A stretch of DNA of 51,736 nucleotides from Staphylococcus cornubiensis (GCF_900183575.1 NZ_FXUZ01000013.1:1-51736), one strand, 5' to 3'. Shown: positions 36,108 through 50,020, numbered from the stretch's first letter. The notes: a model not told the origin generated them from the letters alone. Numbers and translations are program-made.

Positions 36108-37130
36108 TTAATCTCGGTACATCTCAATATCCATACTGCTCTGACCATTCAATGCCATATCACCACGAATCCCTTTTAAATAAATCTCATGCGCCGCGGC
36201 ACCTATCATTGCTGCATTATCTGTACATAACTTCGGCTCTGGAATCGCAAGCTCTATCCCTTTTTCTGCTGTAGCCACTTCTAATGCTTGACGTAAACCG
36301 CTATTACTTGCGACACCCCCCGCAACAATGAGTTGTTTCACACCATATGCTTCACACGCACGCATCGCTTTACCTACAAGCACTTCAACAACACTGTTTT
36401 GGAAGCTTGTCGCGACATTTTCTGGAATGACAGGCTCTCCTTTTTGCTCTAACTGATGTAATTTATTAATAACTGCACTCTTTAAACCACTGAAACTAAA
36501 GTCATAGCTATCCGGTTCTAACCAAACGCGAGGAAAATCATATGTGTCTTCTCCTTGAGCGGCAAGTCGATCAATAGCAGGACCACCTGGATACGGCAAC
36601 CCGATTTTACGCGCAACTTTATCATACGCTTCGCCGACTGCATCATCACGGGTTTCCCCTATGACTTCAAACTGTAAATGGTTTTCCATATACACAAGTT
36701 CTGTATGTCCACCTGATACAATGAGCGCAATGAGTGGGAATTTCAAACCACTTTGAAGTTGATTCGCATAAACGTGTCCTGCAATATGATGAACTGGAAT
36801 GAGTGGCTTGTTATTTGCAAAGGCAAGTGCTTTCGCTGCATTGACACCAACGAGTAAAGCACCAATGAGCCCAGGACCTTGCGTAACGGCAACCGCATCG
36901 ACGTCCGCCATCGTCGTATGTGCTTCTTGTAACGCTTCTTCAATCATGACCGTAATATTTTCGACGTGATGACGACTCGCGACTTCTGGAACCACGCCTC
37001 CAAAACGTTTATGACTCTCAATTTGACTTAATACACTGTTGCTTAAAATTGTTTGACCATTTTCAATCACACTGACACTTGTTTCGTCACAACTTGTTTC
37101 AAGTGCAAGAATTTTTGTTGCTTCATTCAT
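36108..37130 (-). CDS. tsaD: tRNA N6-threonylcarbamoyladenosine synthase subunit TsaD (Gcp)
   Basis: The 340-residue Kae1/TsaD protein transfers threonylcarbamoyl to A37 of ANN-decoding tRNAs, working with TsaB and TsaE. Features are the start [15 protein letters not shown], the metal ligands His115 and His119 (HHIAGH), the ATP motif SGGHTELV and the last metal-ligand region ([11 protein letters not shown]). It overlaps rimI by 8 bp. Fourth of a four-gene minus-strand operon tsaE-tsaB-rimI-tsaD, an ordinary arrangement in staphylococci. Confidence 0.97.
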   Translation of the reverse strand: MNEATKILALETSCDETSVSVIENGQTILSNSVLSQIESHKRFGGVVPEVASRHHVENITVMIEEALQEAHTTMADVDAVAVTQGPGLIGALLVGVNAAKALAFANNKPLIPVHHIAGHVYANQLQSGLKFPLIALIVSGGHTELVYMENHLQFEVIGETRDDAVGEAYDKVARKIGLPYPGGPAIDRLAAQGEDTYDFPRVWLEPDSYDFSFSGLKSAVINKLHQLEQKGEPVIPENVATSFQNSVVEVLVGKAMRACEAYGVKQLIVAGGVASNSGLRQALEVATAEKGIELAIPEPKLCTDNAAMIGAAAHEIYLKGIRGDMALNGQSSMDIEMYRD

Positions 37131-37593
37131 ATAAATTCACCCACATGACTAATGCATCCTCTCCATCACCATAATAATTTTTTCGTTTTCCTCCAAATTG
37201 GAACCCGAGCTTTTCATATACATGTTGTGCAACGACATTATCTACACGTACTTCTAAACTCATCACTGTCGCAATTGAACCCGCAAAGTTCATGCCATAC
37301 TTTAATAATATTTGTCCTAAGCCGTGACCTTGATAAGCTGAATCTATCGCAATCGTCGTCACTTGTGCTTGATCGACAACGATCCATAAACCTAAATAAC
37401 CAATAATACGATTGTCATATTCCAACACAAAATAATGTGCAAAATTGTTCTGTTCAAGTTCATAATAAAAGGCATCAATTGTCCATGAACTCTGTTTAAA
37501 ACTCGCCTGTTCAAGATCAAAAACTTCAGGGACATCTTCATGTGACATGCGTCGAATTTGAAGCTGATCTTCTATTTTTGTTGATTCAGCCAA
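37123..37593 (-). CDS. rimI: Ribosomal protein S18 alanine N-acetyltransferase RimI
   Basis: The 156-residue GNAT-family enzyme has the acetyl-CoA motif A ([23 protein letters not shown], with Q/RxxGxG/A) and the C-terminal ending near [13 protein letters not shown]. It starts at a TTG with GGAGG ten bases upstream, inside the tsaB 3' end (22-bp overlap). The role in N-terminal acetylation of S18 is by family; in Firmicutes the target is less certain. Confidence 0.9.
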   Translation of the reverse strand: MAESTKIEDQLQIRRMSHEDVPEVFDLEQASFKQSSWTIDAFYYELEQNNFAHYFVLEYDNRIIGYLGLWIVVDQAQVTTIAIDSAYQGHGLGQILLKYGMNFAGSIATVMSLEVRVDNVVAQHVYEKLGFQFGGKRKNYYGDGEDALVMWVNLYE

Positions 37594-38228
37594 TTTTGTT
37601 CCGCCTCCGATAGTTTTAAATATTGCGGTGTAAAGGTATGAATATCACGGGGTGCTCCTTTGTGTGGATACATTTGATCCGCTCGAGGGGGTTGGTTCAA
37701 ACGTTTAAATGACGCTAATTCTGTTTCAAATTGTGCCACATCTTCACCAACAAAGATGACGTTATCGTGTGTTTGCCACGCCTCAATTAACTTTTCAATT
37801 GGCATATATTGGTCTTCCATCACATTCACGAGTTCATCATTTTGCCATTGATACACACCTGTAAAAACATGTTGACGTCTTGCATTAATGATAGGAATAA
37901 TATAATCATTGGAACACTGGATTTGGGCCGCAATCGCTTTTAACGATGAAACACCATACAGCTGAATATCCAAGGTATACGCGAGTGTTTTCGCCGTCGT
38001 GACACCGATACGTAATCCTGTATATGAACCAGGACCTTCTGTGACGATAATTTCATCTAAATCAGTCGGTTTCAATTGCGCCTGCTTTAATAACCATTCA
38101 ATAAGTGGCATGAGTTGCACGGAATGGTTACGTTTAATCGTTGTCGTGTGTGTCATTAATACGTGACCCTCTTGCATAATCGCTACTGATAATGGCTGAT
38201 TGGCACTATCAATCAGTAAACTGTACAT
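37572..38228 (-). CDS. tsaB: t6A biosynthesis dimerisation protein TsaB
   Basis: The 218-residue TsaD paralogue has an ASKHA fold (start SLLIDSANQPLSVAIM, then VTEGPGSYTGLRIGVTTAKTLAY). It lacks the metal histidines and serves as scaffold binding TsaD and TsaE. The ribosome site GGAGG lies within tsaE, and the gene overlaps tsaE by 20 bp. Confidence 0.94.
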   Translation of the reverse strand: MYSLLIDSANQPLSVAIMQEGHVLMTHTTTIKRNHSVQLMPLIEWLLKQAQLKPTDLDEIIVTEGPGSYTGLRIGVTTAKTLAYTLDIQLYGVSSLKAIAAQIQCSNDYIIPIINARRQHVFTGVYQWQNDELVNVMEDQYMPIEKLIEAWQTHDNVIFVGEDVAQFETELASFKRLNQPPRADQMYPHKGAPRDIHTFTPQYLKLSEAEQNWLNQQK

Positions 38229-38667
38229 GTTCGATGGCCTCCTTTATCTCTTCAAAATGTGAGCCACGCGCTTCAAAACTGAGCTCTCGTTCTGTTTCAT
38301 TGATTGTTTGGATGCTGATTTTTAAATAATGAGGTGGCAAGTAATCTTGAATAAACTGACTCCACTCCACCACTGTCACCGCTTCGTCTTCAAAAAATTC
38401 ATCAAAACCTAAGTCTTCATCAGAATCTTCTAATCGATAACAATCCATATGATGAAACTTTAAAGTCGTTCCGCGATAAGATTTAATAATATTAAAAGTC
38501 GGTGAACTGATATGACGTTTAACGCCCAATGCCTGTCCGATAAATTGGCTTAACGTTGTTTTTCCAGCACCTAAGTCCCCATCTAATAACAATACATCTT
38601 GTGCTTTGAGATAAGTTGCAAGTTGATTTGCAAATGCTTGCATCGCTGTTTTATTTTTAATTCTCAT
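38209..38667 (-). CDS. tsaE: t6A biosynthesis ATPase TsaE
   Basis: The 152-residue P-loop ATPase has Walker A GDLGAGKT at 30-37, the SSPTFNII switch and the HHMDCYRLED motif typical of TsaE/YjeE. It hydrolyses ATP to reset the TsaB-TsaD complex after each cycle. CAGGAGTG precedes the ATG. First gene of the operon. The ~540 bp upstream separate it divergently from the ilv operon. Confidence 0.95.
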   Translation of the reverse strand: MRIKNKTAMQAFANQLATYLKAQDVLLLDGDLGAGKTTLSQFIGQALGVKRHISSPTFNIIKSYRGTTLKFHHMDCYRLEDSDEDLGFDEFFEDEAVTVVEWSQFIQDYLPPHYLKISIQTINETERELSFEARGSHFEEIKEAIEHVQFTD

Positions 38668-38799
38668 TTTGTTCGCACTCCTGACTCGATTTTCTAACCT
38701 ATTGTAACAAATTTTCAGCGTTTTGACCTTATCAACTTATTGTAAAAAATCAAACTTTGGCACTGACGAATGATTCAACACTGAATACCGCTTCCAAAA

Positions 38800-38814
38800 T
38801 ATTTTCAGAAAATT
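38800..38814. promoter_or_regulatory. CodY box upstream of the ilv-leu operon
   Basis: TATTTTCAGAAAATT matches the 15-base CodY consensus AATTTTCWGAAAATT at 14 positions. A weaker match (AATTTTCAG at about 38709) lies further upstream. CodY repression of this operon by isoleucine is established in S. aureus. Confidence 0.8.
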
Positions 38815-38826
38815 TTCGATTTACTG

Positions 38827-38855
38827 TTGACTTATTTTCTAAGATAGGGTAAATT
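38827..38855 (+). promoter_or_regulatory. Predicted ilv-leu promoter
   Basis: -35 TTGACT (38827-38832), 17-base spacer, -10 TAAATT (38850-38855). It lies just downstream of the CodY box, giving a leader of about 350 bases. The weak -10 leaves other starts possible. Confidence 0.5.
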
Positions 38856-39006
38856 AATGACATCTAATTTTTAGACAATTCTTTCTATTCGCAACATTTT
38901 GGTGTTGTTATTTTAGAATAACGTGATTAAAGGTTTACATCGTACAATTCATTCATGACCGATGTGACACCTGAACCATTCATTTTAGAAAAGGAGCGTA
39001 TGAACA

Positions 39007-39090
39007 ATGAAAAGACGTGCAATGATGACCCATACCGTACAAAATCATAATATTGTCATTTTATTATTACGCTCAGGACTGGAGCTTTAG
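39007..39090 (+). CDS. Branched-chain leader peptide of the ilv-leu attenuator
   Basis: A 27-residue peptide whose control segment NIVILLLRSG contains Ile-Val-Ile-Leu-Leu-Leu codons in a row (ATT GTC ATT TTA TTA TTA), with two more Leu codons near the end. AAAGGAG lies ten bases before the ATG at 39007; an overlapping ATG at 39000 is too close to it. Its stop lies in the first attenuator stem, so ribosome stalling on branched-chain codons can decide the folding of the leader. An analogous Leu-rich attenuator peptide is known in S. aureus. Confidence 0.85.
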   Translation: MKRRAMMTHTVQNHNIVILLLRSGLEL

Positions 39091-39182
39091 TAGTTATTTT
39101 ACTAAACGCTTAAGTCCTATTTCTAGTTGAATGGGACTTACCAGATACGTCCCAATTTCAATTTTGGGGCGTATCTTTTTTT
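39075..39182 (+). promoter_or_regulatory. Transcription attenuator of ilv-leu: three alternative hairpins
   Basis: Stem 1 pairs AGGACT (39075-39080) with AGTCCT (39113-39118), with an inner TTTAGTA/TACTAAA stem. An antiterminator pairs TTGAA-GGGAC (39127-39137) with GTCCC-TTCAA (39149-39161). The terminator pairs AGATACG-CCC (39143-39153) with GGGGCGTATCT (39166-39176), then a T-run. The antiterminator and terminator share 39143-39161 and exclude one another. Confidence 0.85.
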
Positions 39183-39209
39183 ATTTGAAAAACCGAGGAG
39201 GCATTTGAG

Positions 39210-40898
39210 ATGAGAAGTGACATGATTAAAAAAGGAGATCACCAAGCACCAGCGAGAAGTTTATTACATGCAACAGGTCAAATTCAATCCCCTACTGATA
39301 TGGATAAGCCGTTTATTGCAATTTGTAATTCTTATATCGACATCGTCCCTGGACATGTGCATTTACGTGAATTAGGTGATATTGCAAAAGAAGCGATACG
39401 TGAAGCAGGAGGTATTCCATTTGAATTTAATACGATTGGTGTAGACGACGGGATAGCGATGGGACATATTGGTATGCGTTATTCATTACCAAGCCGTGAA
39501 ATTATCGCGGATGCAGCTGAAACAGTCATCAATGCTCATTGGTTCGACGGTGTTTTTTATATTCCGAACTGCGATAAAATCACACCGGGTATGTTGATGG
39601 CTGCGATGAGAACAAATGTCCCTGCGATTTTCTGCTCTGGTGGTCCAATGAAAGCCGGCTTATCAACTCAAGGAAAAGCACTCACACTCTCATCTATGTT
39701 TGAAGCAGTTGGTGCCTTTAAAGAAGGTTCGATGACAAAAGAGGAATTTTTAGATATGGAACAAAATGCTTGTCCGACTTGCGGTTCTTGCTCAGGCATG
39801 TTCACTGCCAACTCGATGAACTGCTTAATGGAAGTGTTAGGTTTAGCCTTACCATACAACGGAACAGCGTTAGCAGTCAGTGATCAACGTCGTGAAATGA
39901 TTCGTGCTGCTGCAAAACAACTCGTTGAAAATGTTAAAAATGACTTAAAACCAAGAGATATCGTAACGAAAGAAGCCATTGATGATGCTTTTGCTTTAGA
40001 TATGGCGATGGGTGGTTCGACAAATACCGTGCTTCATACCCTTGCCATCGCTCAAGAGGCGGGTATCGATTATGACTTAACACGCATCAACGAAATTGCG
40101 AAAAAGACACCTTACTTATCTAAAATTGCGCCAAGTTCATCTTATTCTATGGATGATGTACATCAAGCAGGCGGTGTGCCAGCAATTATTAATGAATTGA
40201 TGAAAAAAGAAGGTGTATTACATCCAGATCGTATCACAGTCACTGGTAAAACTTTAAGAGAAAATAACCAGGACAAAGAAATTACGAATGATGTGGTGAT
40301 TCGCCGTTTGGACAATCCATACGACCAACAAGGTGGCCTCTCTATTCTTTACGGCAATATTGCTCCGGATGGTGCGGTGATAAAAGTCGGTGGTGTCGAT
40401 CCATCAATTAAGACATTTAAAGGTAAAGCGATTTGTTTTGATAGTCATGATGAAGCGGTTGAAGCTATCGATAATCATACAGTACGCGCTGGACATGTGG
40501 TTGTCATCCGTTACGAAGGGCCTAAAGGTGGTCCTGGAATGCCTGAAATGTTAGCACCGACATCATCAATCGTTGGACGTGGCCTTGGTAAAGACGTCGC
40601 ACTGATTACAGATGGACGCTTTTCAGGCGCAACAAGAGGCATTGCAGTCGGTCATATTTCACCAGAAGCCGCTGCTGGAGGTCCGATTGGTTTAATTGAA
40701 GATGGCGATGATATCACGATTGATCTCGTGAATCGCGACTTAACTTTACACGTGGATGATGACGTACTCGCAGAACGCCAAATACATCGTAAAGCCTTTA
40801 AAGCGAAAGTGAAAACCGGTTATTTAGCACGTTATACAGCGTTAGTAACGAGTGCGAATACGGGCGGTGTAATGCAAGTACCTGAAGACTTAATTTAA
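39210..40898 (+). CDS. ilvD: Dihydroxy-acid dehydratase
   Basis: The 562-residue iron-sulfur enzyme dehydrates dihydroxyisovalerate and dihydroxymethylvalerate to the keto acids before valine and isoleucine. Cluster cysteines are seen in [10 protein letters not shown] and [11 protein letters not shown]. The C-terminal swivelling domain has [27 protein letters not shown] precedes the ATG. First structural gene after the attenuator; ilvB follows after 20 bp. Confidence 0.97.
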   Translation: MRSDMIKKGDHQAPARSLLHATGQIQSPTDMDKPFIAICNSYIDIVPGHVHLRELGDIAKEAIREAGGIPFEFNTIGVDDGIAMGHIGMRYSLPSREIIADAAETVINAHWFDGVFYIPNCDKITPGMLMAAMRTNVPAIFCSGGPMKAGLSTQGKALTLSSMFEAVGAFKEGSMTKEEFLDMEQNACPTCGSCSGMFTANSMNCLMEVLGLALPYNGTALAVSDQRREMIRAAAKQLVENVKNDLKPRDIVTKEAIDDAFALDMAMGGSTNTVLHTLAIAQEAGIDYDLTRINEIAKKTPYLSKIAPSSSYSMDDVHQAGGVPAIINELMKKEGVLHPDRITVTGKTLRENNQDKEITNDVVIRRLDNPYDQQGGLSILYGNIAPDGAVIKVGGVDPSIKTFKGKAICFDSHDEAVEAIDNHTVRAGHVVVIRYEGPKGGPGMPEMLAPTSSIVGRGLGKDVALITDGRFSGATRGIAVGHISPEAAAGGPIGLIEDGDDITIDLVNRDLTLHVDDDVLAERQIHRKAFKAKVKTGYLARYTALVTSANTGGVMQVPEDLI

Positions 40899-40918
40899 TC
40901 ACATTGGAGGGATTAAAA

Positions 40919-42669
40919 ATGACGAAAACAAACTCAACTGTTCCACATGAGCAAACTGAATCGCTTGAAGAAGCAGTTCAACCTGAAACGAAAACTTTAA
41001 AGTCTGGTGCAGAATTGTTAGTCGATGCTTTTTTAGAAGAAGGTGTTGAGTACATATTTGGTTATCCTGGCGGGGCTGTCCTCCCCCTTTATGACACATT
41101 CTATGATGAGCAAATTAAGCACATTCTCTATCGTCACGAACAAGGTGCGACACATGCTGCTGAAGGTTATGCCCGTGTAAGTGGCAAGCCGGGCGTTGTC
41201 GTCGTAACGAGTGGTCCTGGTGCAACCAACGCAATTACAGGGATTGCCGATGCGTACAGTGATTCATTACCACTTGTTGTAATTACAGGACAAGTCGCTA
41301 CACCGGGTATCGGTAAGGACGCGTTCCAAGAGGCTGACATTTTATCACTAACAACACCCATTACAAAGCATAATTATCAAGTTAATGATGTTAGGGAGAT
41401 TCCAAGGATTATTAAAGAAGCGTTCCACGTTGCAAATTCTGGTCGTAAAGGCCCTGTTGTCATCGATTTTCCAAAAGATATGGGTATTTTATCGACCGAT
41501 TCACCTGTTGATAATACAGTGAACACGCCAGGTTATTTTGTTAATACAAAGCCTGATATAGATGAAATTCAAAAACTAAATGATTATTTAAAAACATCAG
41601 AACGTCCAGTGATTTTAGCTGGTGCGGGCATTCATTTTTCTAAATCGAATGCGTTATTACAACAATTAGTGGAAAAATATCAACTTCCTGTAGTCACGAC
41701 ACTTCATGGTTTAGGTGCAATTCCTTATGATGACCCCCACTTCTTAGGTATGGGCGGTATGCACGGCTCTTATGCAAGTAATATGGCATTAACAGAATGT
41801 GATTTGCTCATTAACTTAGGCTCAAGATTTGATGACCGGTTAGCGAGTAATCCTGAGCAGTTTGCACCGAATGCGACCATCGTTCATGTCGACATTGACC
41901 CTTCTGAGATCGACAAAATTATTAAAACGGATCTCGGTATTGTTGCCGATGTTAAAAATGTAATTGAAGCATTATTGAAATACGACACAGAAAAGATTAA
42001 TCATGACGCTTGGCTTGAAACGGTAAAACAATATCAAGCACAACATCCATTCAAATATGTGGATGATCCACTTGAAAAGTTCTGTAAACCTCAGCGTGCC
42101 ATTGAATATATTGGTGAAATTACGCAAGGTAAAGCATATATCGCAACAGATGTCGGCCAACATCAAATGTGGGTGGCGCAATTTTATCCTTTCCAAACAT
42201 ACGGTCAGTTGATTACAAGTGGTGGTTTAGGAACGATGGGCTTTGGTATCCCCGCAGCAATTGGCGCAAAATTTGCTAAACCGAAAGAAACGGTCGTGGC
42301 ATTTGTGGGTGATGGTGGCTTCCAGATGACAAACCAAGAAATGGCTTTACTGAAAGAATTCAACTTAAACATTAAAATCGTGTTGATTAATAATGGTACG
42401 CTCGGCATGGTGAAACAATGGCAAGATAAGTTTTTCAACCAACGTTTTTCACATTCAGTATTCAATGACCAACCTGATTTTATGAAAATGAGTGAAGCTT
42501 ATGGTGTCAAAGGCTTTTTAATCGATGACCCTAAATGTTTAGAATCACAAATCGATGCGGCATTTTTACATAATGGTCCTGCATTAATTGAAATTCGCAT
42601 TTCACCTGTTGAACCTGTATTGCCAATGGTACCGAGTGGCAAAGCGAACCATGAGATGGAGGGACTGCT

Positions 42670-42673
<4 letters not shown>
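40919..42673 (+). CDS. ilvB: Acetolactate synthase large subunit
   Basis: The 584-residue ThDP-dependent enzyme makes acetolactate and acetohydroxybutyrate. Features are the catalytic Glu in RHEQGATHAAEGYAR, the FAD region and the ThDP motif GDGGFQMTNQEMALLKEFNLNIK (GDG to NN). The ATG at 40919 (GGAGGG) is chosen over an in-frame codon 15 bases earlier. It overlaps the regulatory subunit gene by 4 bp (ATGA). Confidence 0.97.
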
Positions 42674-44183
<1,510 letters not shown>

Positions 44184-44203
44184 TTTTTAAGGAGTGAATG
44201 AAA

Positions 44204-45736
44204 ATGTCTAGTCATATTCAGATTTTTGATACTACACTACGCGACGGAGAACAAACACCAGGGGTCAGCTTTTCTTTTGAAGAACGATTAAAACTCGCAC
44301 AACAACTTGAAAAATGGGGTGTCGATGTCATTGAAGCCGGATTCCCCGCTTCAAGTCAAGGGAGCTTTGAATCAGTACAGGCGATTGCGCGAACATTAAA
44401 ACGAACAACGGTAACAGGTTTAGCTCGTTGTTTAAAGTCTGATATCGATGCTGTATACGAAGCCACTAAAGATGCCGCATCACCTTCTATTCATGTGTTT
44501 ATTGCAACAAGCCCGATTCATTTAGAGTCCAAATTGTACATGACAGAATCAGAAGTACTCGATTCGATTAAAACACATGTCAGTTATGCGAGAGAACGTT
44601 TTGATATCGTTCAGTTTTCTCCCGAAGATGCAACAAGGACACCCCTGCCCTTCTTAATCGAAAGTGTACAAACTGCTGTAGATGCAGGTGCAACAGTGAT
44701 CAATATTCCAGATACAGTCGGTTATACGTATCCTTCTGAATATGGCAACATTTTCAAGACACTTACAGAACAAATTAAGTCAGATGTCCCGATTACGTAT
44801 AGTGCGCATTGTCATGATGACCTCGGTTTAGCTGTCGCAAATAGTATGGCTGCTATCGAAAATGGTGCCACACGTATTGAAGGTACAGTCAATGGTATCG
44901 GTGAACGTGCAGGTAATACAGCACTTGAAGAAGTCGCATTAGGCTTATACGTTCGCCAAGATCATTATCAAATTCAAACACAAATTCAACTCGAGCTAAC
45001 GAAACAAACGTCAGATATGGTCGCACGCTATGCTGGATTGAGAGTCCCTCGCAACAAAGCGATTGTTGGTAAAAATGCATTTAGTCATGAATCCGGCATA
45101 CACCAAGATGGCTTCTTGAAAAATCCGGAAACGTATGAAATTATGACGCCACAACTCGTCGGTGTGAAAAAGACAGAACTCCCATTGGGCAAATTATCTG
45201 GTAAACATGCATTCCAAGATAAATTAAAACAACTCGGCTATGACATTGACTTAGAAGAACAAAAAGTATTATTTAAAGCCTTTAAATCGATTGCCGATAA
45301 GAAGAAACACGTGACTGATCAAGACATCCACGCCTTGATTCAAGATAGTGAGCATGATAAACATATTGCTTATCACCTTGAAGCACTACAACTTCAATTT
45401 GTATCTAATGGACTTCAAAGTGCTGTCGTCGTTGTCCGTGATAATGAGGGCCAACATTATCAAGATTCAAGTATTGGTACAGGCTCTATCGTTGCGATTT
45501 ATAATGCAGTCGATCGTATCTTTAATGTAGAAACTGTGCTCTTAGATTATCGCATTGATGCTGTCTCTGAAGGCCGAGATGCGCAAGCTGAAGTGCACGT
45601 ACAAGTTGAAGTTGCGGGTCAAGAACATACAGGAGTCGGTTTTGATCACGACATTTTATATGCGTCGTGTAAAGCGTATGTCGAAGCGGTGGGTAAAGCT
45701 GTGCAATCCATTGAAAAAGAAGGTGTCGCACAATGA
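44204..45736 (+). CDS. leuA: 2-isopropylmalate synthase
   Basis: The 510-residue first enzyme of leucine synthesis. The TIM-barrel start [16 protein letters not shown] holds Arg and Asp of the active site; [12 protein letters not shown] holds metal histidines. The C-terminal regulatory domain (leucine binding) is present. The ATG at 44204 is preferred to 44198 because AAGGAGTG is then seven bases off. It overlaps leuB by 4 bp. Confidence 0.97.
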   Translation: MSSHIQIFDTTLRDGEQTPGVSFSFEERLKLAQQLEKWGVDVIEAGFPASSQGSFESVQAIARTLKRTTVTGLARCLKSDIDAVYEATKDAASPSIHVFIATSPIHLESKLYMTESEVLDSIKTHVSYARERFDIVQFSPEDATRTPLPFLIESVQTAVDAGATVINIPDTVGYTYPSEYGNIFKTLTEQIKSDVPITYSAHCHDDLGLAVANSMAAIENGATRIEGTVNGIGERAGNTALEEVALGLYVRQDHYQIQTQIQLELTKQTSDMVARYAGLRVPRNKAIVGKNAFSHESGIHQDGFLKNPETYEIMTPQLVGVKKTELPLGKLSGKHAFQDKLKQLGYDIDLEEQKVLFKAFKSIADKKKHVTDQDIHALIQDSEHDKHIAYHLEALQLQFVSNGLQSAVVVVRDNEGQHYQDSSIGTGSIVAIYNAVDRIFNVETVLLDYRIDAVSEGRDAQAEVHVQVEVAGQEHTGVGFDHDILYASCKAYVEAVGKAVQSIEKEGVAQ

Positions 45737-46782
45737 CCTTTCACATTGTAGCACTGCCAGGTGACGGTATCGGACCAGAAATCATGTCAGGAACACTTAA
45801 ATGTCTAGAAGTCATCGCACAGCAATTTAACTTTGATTATACTGTGGAAACTTATGCGATGGGAGGATGTGCCATTGATGAATATGGCACACCCCTACCT
45901 GACGACACATTAAAGGCATGTCAACGTGCAGATGCGATTTTACTGGGTGCAATTGGTGGACCACAATGGACGAATCCACAATGTCGTCCTGAACAAGGTT
46001 TATTGAAGTTAAGAAAAGCATTGAACTTATATGCCAATATTCGTCCAACTCGTGTTACCGCTGATATGGCACACCTGTCACCACTGAAGCAAGACATTGT
46101 CGAGCATACTGATTTCATCATCGTGAGGGAACTAACGAGCGGTATCTATTTTGGCGAACCGCGTTACCTTAAAGAAGACGAGGCACGTGATTCATTGACT
46201 TATACGAAAGAAGAAATTACGCGTATTGCACATGTCGGCTTTCAACTGGCACGATCGCGTCGTCATAAGCTCACGTCTGTCGACAAGGAAAATGTACTTG
46301 CCAGTAGTCAGTTGTGGCGACGAACGGTTAATGAAGTAGCTGAACAATATCCTGACGTGACAGTCGATCATTTACTTGTCGATGCATGTAGTATGCATTT
46401 AATCAAACGTCCTGCAGATTTTGACGTCATCATTACTGAAAACTTATTTGGCGATATTTTAAGTGATGAAGCGTCGATGTTACCCGGTTCATTAGGCTTA
46501 TCCCCTTCTGCCAGTTTTAGTGAAGGTGGACCGAAATTATATGAACCGATTCATGGCTCAGCGCCCGATATTGCCGGTCAAAATAAGGCAAATCCTTTCG
46601 GTATGATACTGTCACTGGCGATGTGTTTGCGTGAATCAGCAGAGCGCGATGATTTAGCGACTGCCATCGAAACAACAGTGAATACATTGATTGCTAAAGG
46701 GATGACGACAGCTGATTTAGGGGGGCATTATGGCACAACGGACATTTTCAATCATTTTAAAGCTTTAATTAAGGGGGCGTAA
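45733..46782 (+). CDS. leuB: 3-isopropylmalate dehydrogenase
   Basis: The 349-residue NAD-dependent oxidative decarboxylase has the start [13 protein letters not shown], the metal/substrate residues in [17 protein letters not shown] and the end motif [18 protein letters not shown]. The ATG overlaps the leuA stop (ATGA). leuC follows 3 bp later. Confidence 0.96.
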   Translation: MTFHIVALPGDGIGPEIMSGTLKCLEVIAQQFNFDYTVETYAMGGCAIDEYGTPLPDDTLKACQRADAILLGAIGGPQWTNPQCRPEQGLLKLRKALNLYANIRPTRVTADMAHLSPLKQDIVEHTDFIIVRELTSGIYFGEPRYLKEDEARDSLTYTKEEITRIAHVGFQLARSRRHKLTSVDKENVLASSQLWRRTVNEVAEQYPDVTVDHLLVDACSMHLIKRPADFDVIITENLFGDILSDEASMLPGSLGLSPSASFSEGGPKLYEPIHGSAPDIAGQNKANPFGMILSLAMCLRESAERDDLATAIETTVNTLIAKGMTTADLGGHYGTTDIFNHFKALIKGA

Positions 46783-46785
46783 CGA

Positions 46786-48159
46786 ATGGGGCAAACACTT
46801 TTCGATAAAATATGGGACCAACATACAATTACAGGACAGCAAGGTGAACCACAATTATTATATATTGATTTGCATTTGATTCATGAAGTGACGTCACCAC
46901 AAGCTTTTGAAGGCTTAAGAATGCAAAAACGTCCATTAAGAAGACCTGATTTAACGTTTGGTACTTTGGATCATAATGTCCCAACGATTGATATTTTCAA
47001 CATTTCCGATGATATCGCAAATAAGCAAATTCAAGCGTTACAACAAAATTGTAAAGACTTTAACGTCACTTTGTTTGATATGGGCTCAGATGAACAAGGG
47101 ATCGTTCACATGGTTGGACCTGAAATGGGGTTGACACAACCTGGAAAAACGATTGTTTGTGGTGATTCTCATACTGCCACACACGGGGCTTTCGGTGCCA
47201 TTGCTTTCGGTATCGGGACGAGTGAAGTCGAACACGTTTTTGCGACTCAAACGTTGTGGCAAACAAAGCCGAAAAATTTAAAAATCAACGTATCCGGTCA
47301 ATTGCCTAAAGGGGTCTATGCGAAAGATATTATTTTGCATTTGATTAATCAACATGGCGTCGATTTTGGTACAGGCTATGCGTTAGAATTCGCTGGGGAA
47401 ACGATTCGCAACTTATCGATGGAAGGCCGTATGACGATTTGTAATATGGCGATTGAAGCAGGCGCAAAATATGGCCTCATTCAACCAGATGAGACAACTT
47501 TTGAGTATCTTAAAGGGCGTCGTTATGCACAAAATATCGAGAACAAAGTTGATGACTGGCGTAAATTGTATAGCGATGATGATGCACCATTCGATAAAGT
47601 AATCGAACTCGACGTGACACATTTAGAACCTCAAGTGACTTGGGGGACAAGTCCTGAGATGGGTGTAAGTTTCAATACGCCATTCCCAGAAATTCAAAAT
47701 GTGAATGATGAACGCGCGTATCAATATATGGATTTAAAACCAGGTCAACTTGCGACAGATATTCCGTTAGGTTATGTATTTCTCGGTTCATGTACGAATG
47801 CGCGTATTTCCGATCTGGTTGAAGCGAGCCACATCGTTAAAGGCCATCAAGTACATGAGAACATCACAGCGATTGTCGTACCTGGCTCACGTCAAGTGAA
47901 GAAGGAAGCTGAAGCATTAGGTTTGGATACGATATTTAAAGATGCTGGCTTTGAATGGAGAGAACCTGGTTGTAGCATGTGTCTTGGTATGAATCCGGAC
48001 CAAGTGCCAGCTGGTGTCCACTGTGCATCAACGAGTAACCGTAACTTTGAAGGGCGTCAAGGTAAAGGTGCAAGAACGCATCTTGTATCCCCTGCCATGG
48101 CTGCAGCTGCGGCGATTCATGGCCATTTTGTTGATGTGAGAAAGGTGGTTGAAGCGTAA
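46786..48159 (+). CDS. leuC: 3-isopropylmalate dehydratase large subunit
   Basis: The 457-residue aconitase-family protein holds the [4Fe-4S] cluster: [12 protein letters not shown] and [13 protein letters not shown] carry the three cysteines. The N-terminal [13 protein letters not shown] substrate motif is intact. Its stop overlaps the leuD start by one base (TAATG). It works as a LeuCD heterodimer. Confidence 0.97.
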   Translation: MGQTLFDKIWDQHTITGQQGEPQLLYIDLHLIHEVTSPQAFEGLRMQKRPLRRPDLTFGTLDHNVPTIDIFNISDDIANKQIQALQQNCKDFNVTLFDMGSDEQGIVHMVGPEMGLTQPGKTIVCGDSHTATHGAFGAIAFGIGTSEVEHVFATQTLWQTKPKNLKINVSGQLPKGVYAKDIILHLINQHGVDFGTGYALEFAGETIRNLSMEGRMTICNMAIEAGAKYGLIQPDETTFEYLKGRRYAQNIENKVDDWRKLYSDDDAPFDKVIELDVTHLEPQVTWGTSPEMGVSFNTPFPEIQNVNDERAYQYMDLKPGQLATDIPLGYVFLGSCTNARISDLVEASHIVKGHQVHENITAIVVPGSRQVKKEAEALGLDTIFKDAGFEWREPGCSMCLGMNPDQVPAGVHCASTSNRNFEGRQGKGARTHLVSPAMAAAAAIHGHFVDVRKVVEA

Positions 48160-48731
48160 TGGAAATTAAACCGATTACACAATATACGGGCAAAACAGTG
48201 CCATTGTTTCATGACAATATTGATACAGATCAAATTATTCCGAAAGTCCATTTGAAACGTATTTCTAAAACAGGTTACGGCCCTTTTCTCTTTGATGAAT
48301 GGCGTTATTTAGAAGATGGATCTGATAATCCGGATTTTGTGTTGAACCAACCTGAATATCAAGGTGCATCTATTTTGATTACTGGTGACAACTTTGGATG
48401 TGGTTCAAGTCGTGAACATGCAGCATGGGCATTAAAAGATTATGGGTTTCAAGTCATTATCGCGGAAAGTTTTAGTGACATTTTTTATATGAACTGCACT
48501 AAAAATGCACTGCTACCGATTTGCCTAGACCGAACATCACGAGAAGCGATTGCACGTTATCCTGAAATCACAATTGACTTACCACAACAAATCATTCAAA
48601 CACCCGAGCAAAACTATCACTTTGACATTGATGAAACGTGGAAAGAAAAACTGGTGAATGGCCTCGATGATATTGCCATCACATTAAAATATGAAGCATT
48701 AATCAAAGACTATGAACTAAAACATACTTAA
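48159..48731 (+). CDS. leuD: 3-isopropylmalate dehydratase small subunit
   Basis: The 190-residue swivel domain has [10 protein letters not shown] near residue 20 and the substrate-binding [17 protein letters not shown] loop. Coupled to leuC by a one-base overlap. Its end lies 12 bp before ilvA. Confidence 0.96.
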   Translation: MEIKPITQYTGKTVPLFHDNIDTDQIIPKVHLKRISKTGYGPFLFDEWRYLEDGSDNPDFVLNQPEYQGASILITGDNFGCGSSREHAAWALKDYGFQVIIAESFSDIFYMNCTKNALLPICLDRTSREAIARYPEITIDLPQQIIQTPEQNYHFDIDETWKEKLVNGLDDIAITLKYEALIKDYELKHT

Positions 48732-48743
48732 GGAGTGGGAACG

Positions 48744-50012
48744 ATGTCTGTGAAAACTACACCTGTTCAAGCACAAGATGTTGAAGATGCATTTTTACGC
48801 CTCAACACGATTGTTAAAGCAACCCCATTAGAAAAGGATCATTATTTATCTCTTAAATATCAATGTAACGTTTATTTAAAGCGAGAAGACCTTCAATGGG
48901 TGCGTTCATTTAAATTACGTGGCGCTTATAATGCCATTGCTGTATTACCAGAAGAAAAAAGAAACCAAGGTATCACATGCGCAAGCGCCGGAAACCATGC
49001 GCAAGGTGTGGCGTTTACGGCTAAATACCTCAACTTACATGCGGTCATCTTCATGCCTGTCACAACACCTAAACAAAAAGTCAATCAAGTTCAATTTTTC
49101 GGTGGTGACAACGTTGAAATTAAATTAGAGGGGGATACATTTGATGACTGTTTAAAATCTGCACTCAGTTATACTGAACAACATGAGATGACTTTTATCG
49201 ATCCATTTAATAATGTGCATACGATTGCGGGTCAAGGCACATTGGCGAAAGAAATCATTGAAAGTGCTAAAGAAGAAAATATCACGATTGATTATGTTTT
49301 TGGGGCAATCGGTGGTGGCGGACTCATGTCAGGTGTAGCGACATATTTTACAGCACACTCCCCTGCTACCAAACTGATTGGCGTAGAACCTTTAGGCGCA
49401 AGTAGTATGTATCAATCCGTGCAAGCAGGTCACGTGGTTACCTTAGACAATATCGATAAATTTGTCGATGGTGCTTCAGTGGCACGTGTCGGGGAAATTA
49501 CATTTGATATTTGTCGTCAAACTTTGGATGATTATCTTCAAATTGATGAAGGCGCGGTATGTTCGACGATTTTAGATATGTATTCCAAACAAGCTATCGT
49601 CGCTGAACCTGCCGGCGCATTAAGTGTCAGTGCCTTGGATCAGTATCAAGAACACATTAAAGGGAAAAATATCGTCTGCATCGTTTCTGGTGGAAATAAT
49701 GATATTAACCGTATGAAAGAAATTGAAGAACGTTCATTATTATATGAAGAAATGAAGCATTACTTTATTTTGAATTTTCCACAACGTCCAGGTGCTTTAA
49801 GGCAATTCGTGAATGATGTACTTGGACCACATGATGATATTACCAAGTTCGAATATTTGAAGAAGTCTTCTCAAAATACCGGAACTGTCATTATCGGGAT
49901 TCAGCTTCAAAATAGATCCAATCTGGACATGCTGATTCGTAACGTCAATCAATTTGATCCTAAAAACATTTATATTAATGAAAACAAAATGCTGTATTCG
50001 TTATTAATTTAA
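48744..50012 (+). CDS. ilvA: Threonine dehydratase (biosynthetic)
   Basis: The 422-residue PLP enzyme makes 2-oxobutanoate for isoleucine. The PLP lysine is in [11 protein letters not shown], the SAGNHAQG phosphate loop is present, and the GGGGL motif follows. The C-terminal ~90 residues (starting near [17 protein letters not shown]) form the regulatory ACT-like domain for isoleucine feedback, so this is the biosynthetic and not the catabolic enzyme. AAGGAG sets the ATG at 48744. Last gene of the operon. Confidence 0.95.
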   Translation: MSVKTTPVQAQDVEDAFLRLNTIVKATPLEKDHYLSLKYQCNVYLKREDLQWVRSFKLRGAYNAIAVLPEEKRNQGITCASAGNHAQGVAFTAKYLNLHAVIFMPVTTPKQKVNQVQFFGGDNVEIKLEGDTFDDCLKSALSYTEQHEMTFIDPFNNVHTIAGQGTLAKEIIESAKEENITIDYVFGAIGGGGLMSGVATYFTAHSPATKLIGVEPLGASSMYQSVQAGHVVTLDNIDKFVDGASVARVGEITFDICRQTLDDYLQIDEGAVCSTILDMYSKQAIVAEPAGALSVSALDQYQEHIKGKNIVCIVSGGNNDINRMKEIEERSLLYEEMKHYFILNFPQRPGALRQFVNDVLGPHDDITKFEYLKKSSQNTGTVIIGIQLQNRSNLDMLIRNVNQFDPKNIYINENKMLYSLLI

Positions 50013-50020
50013 ACTAAATC

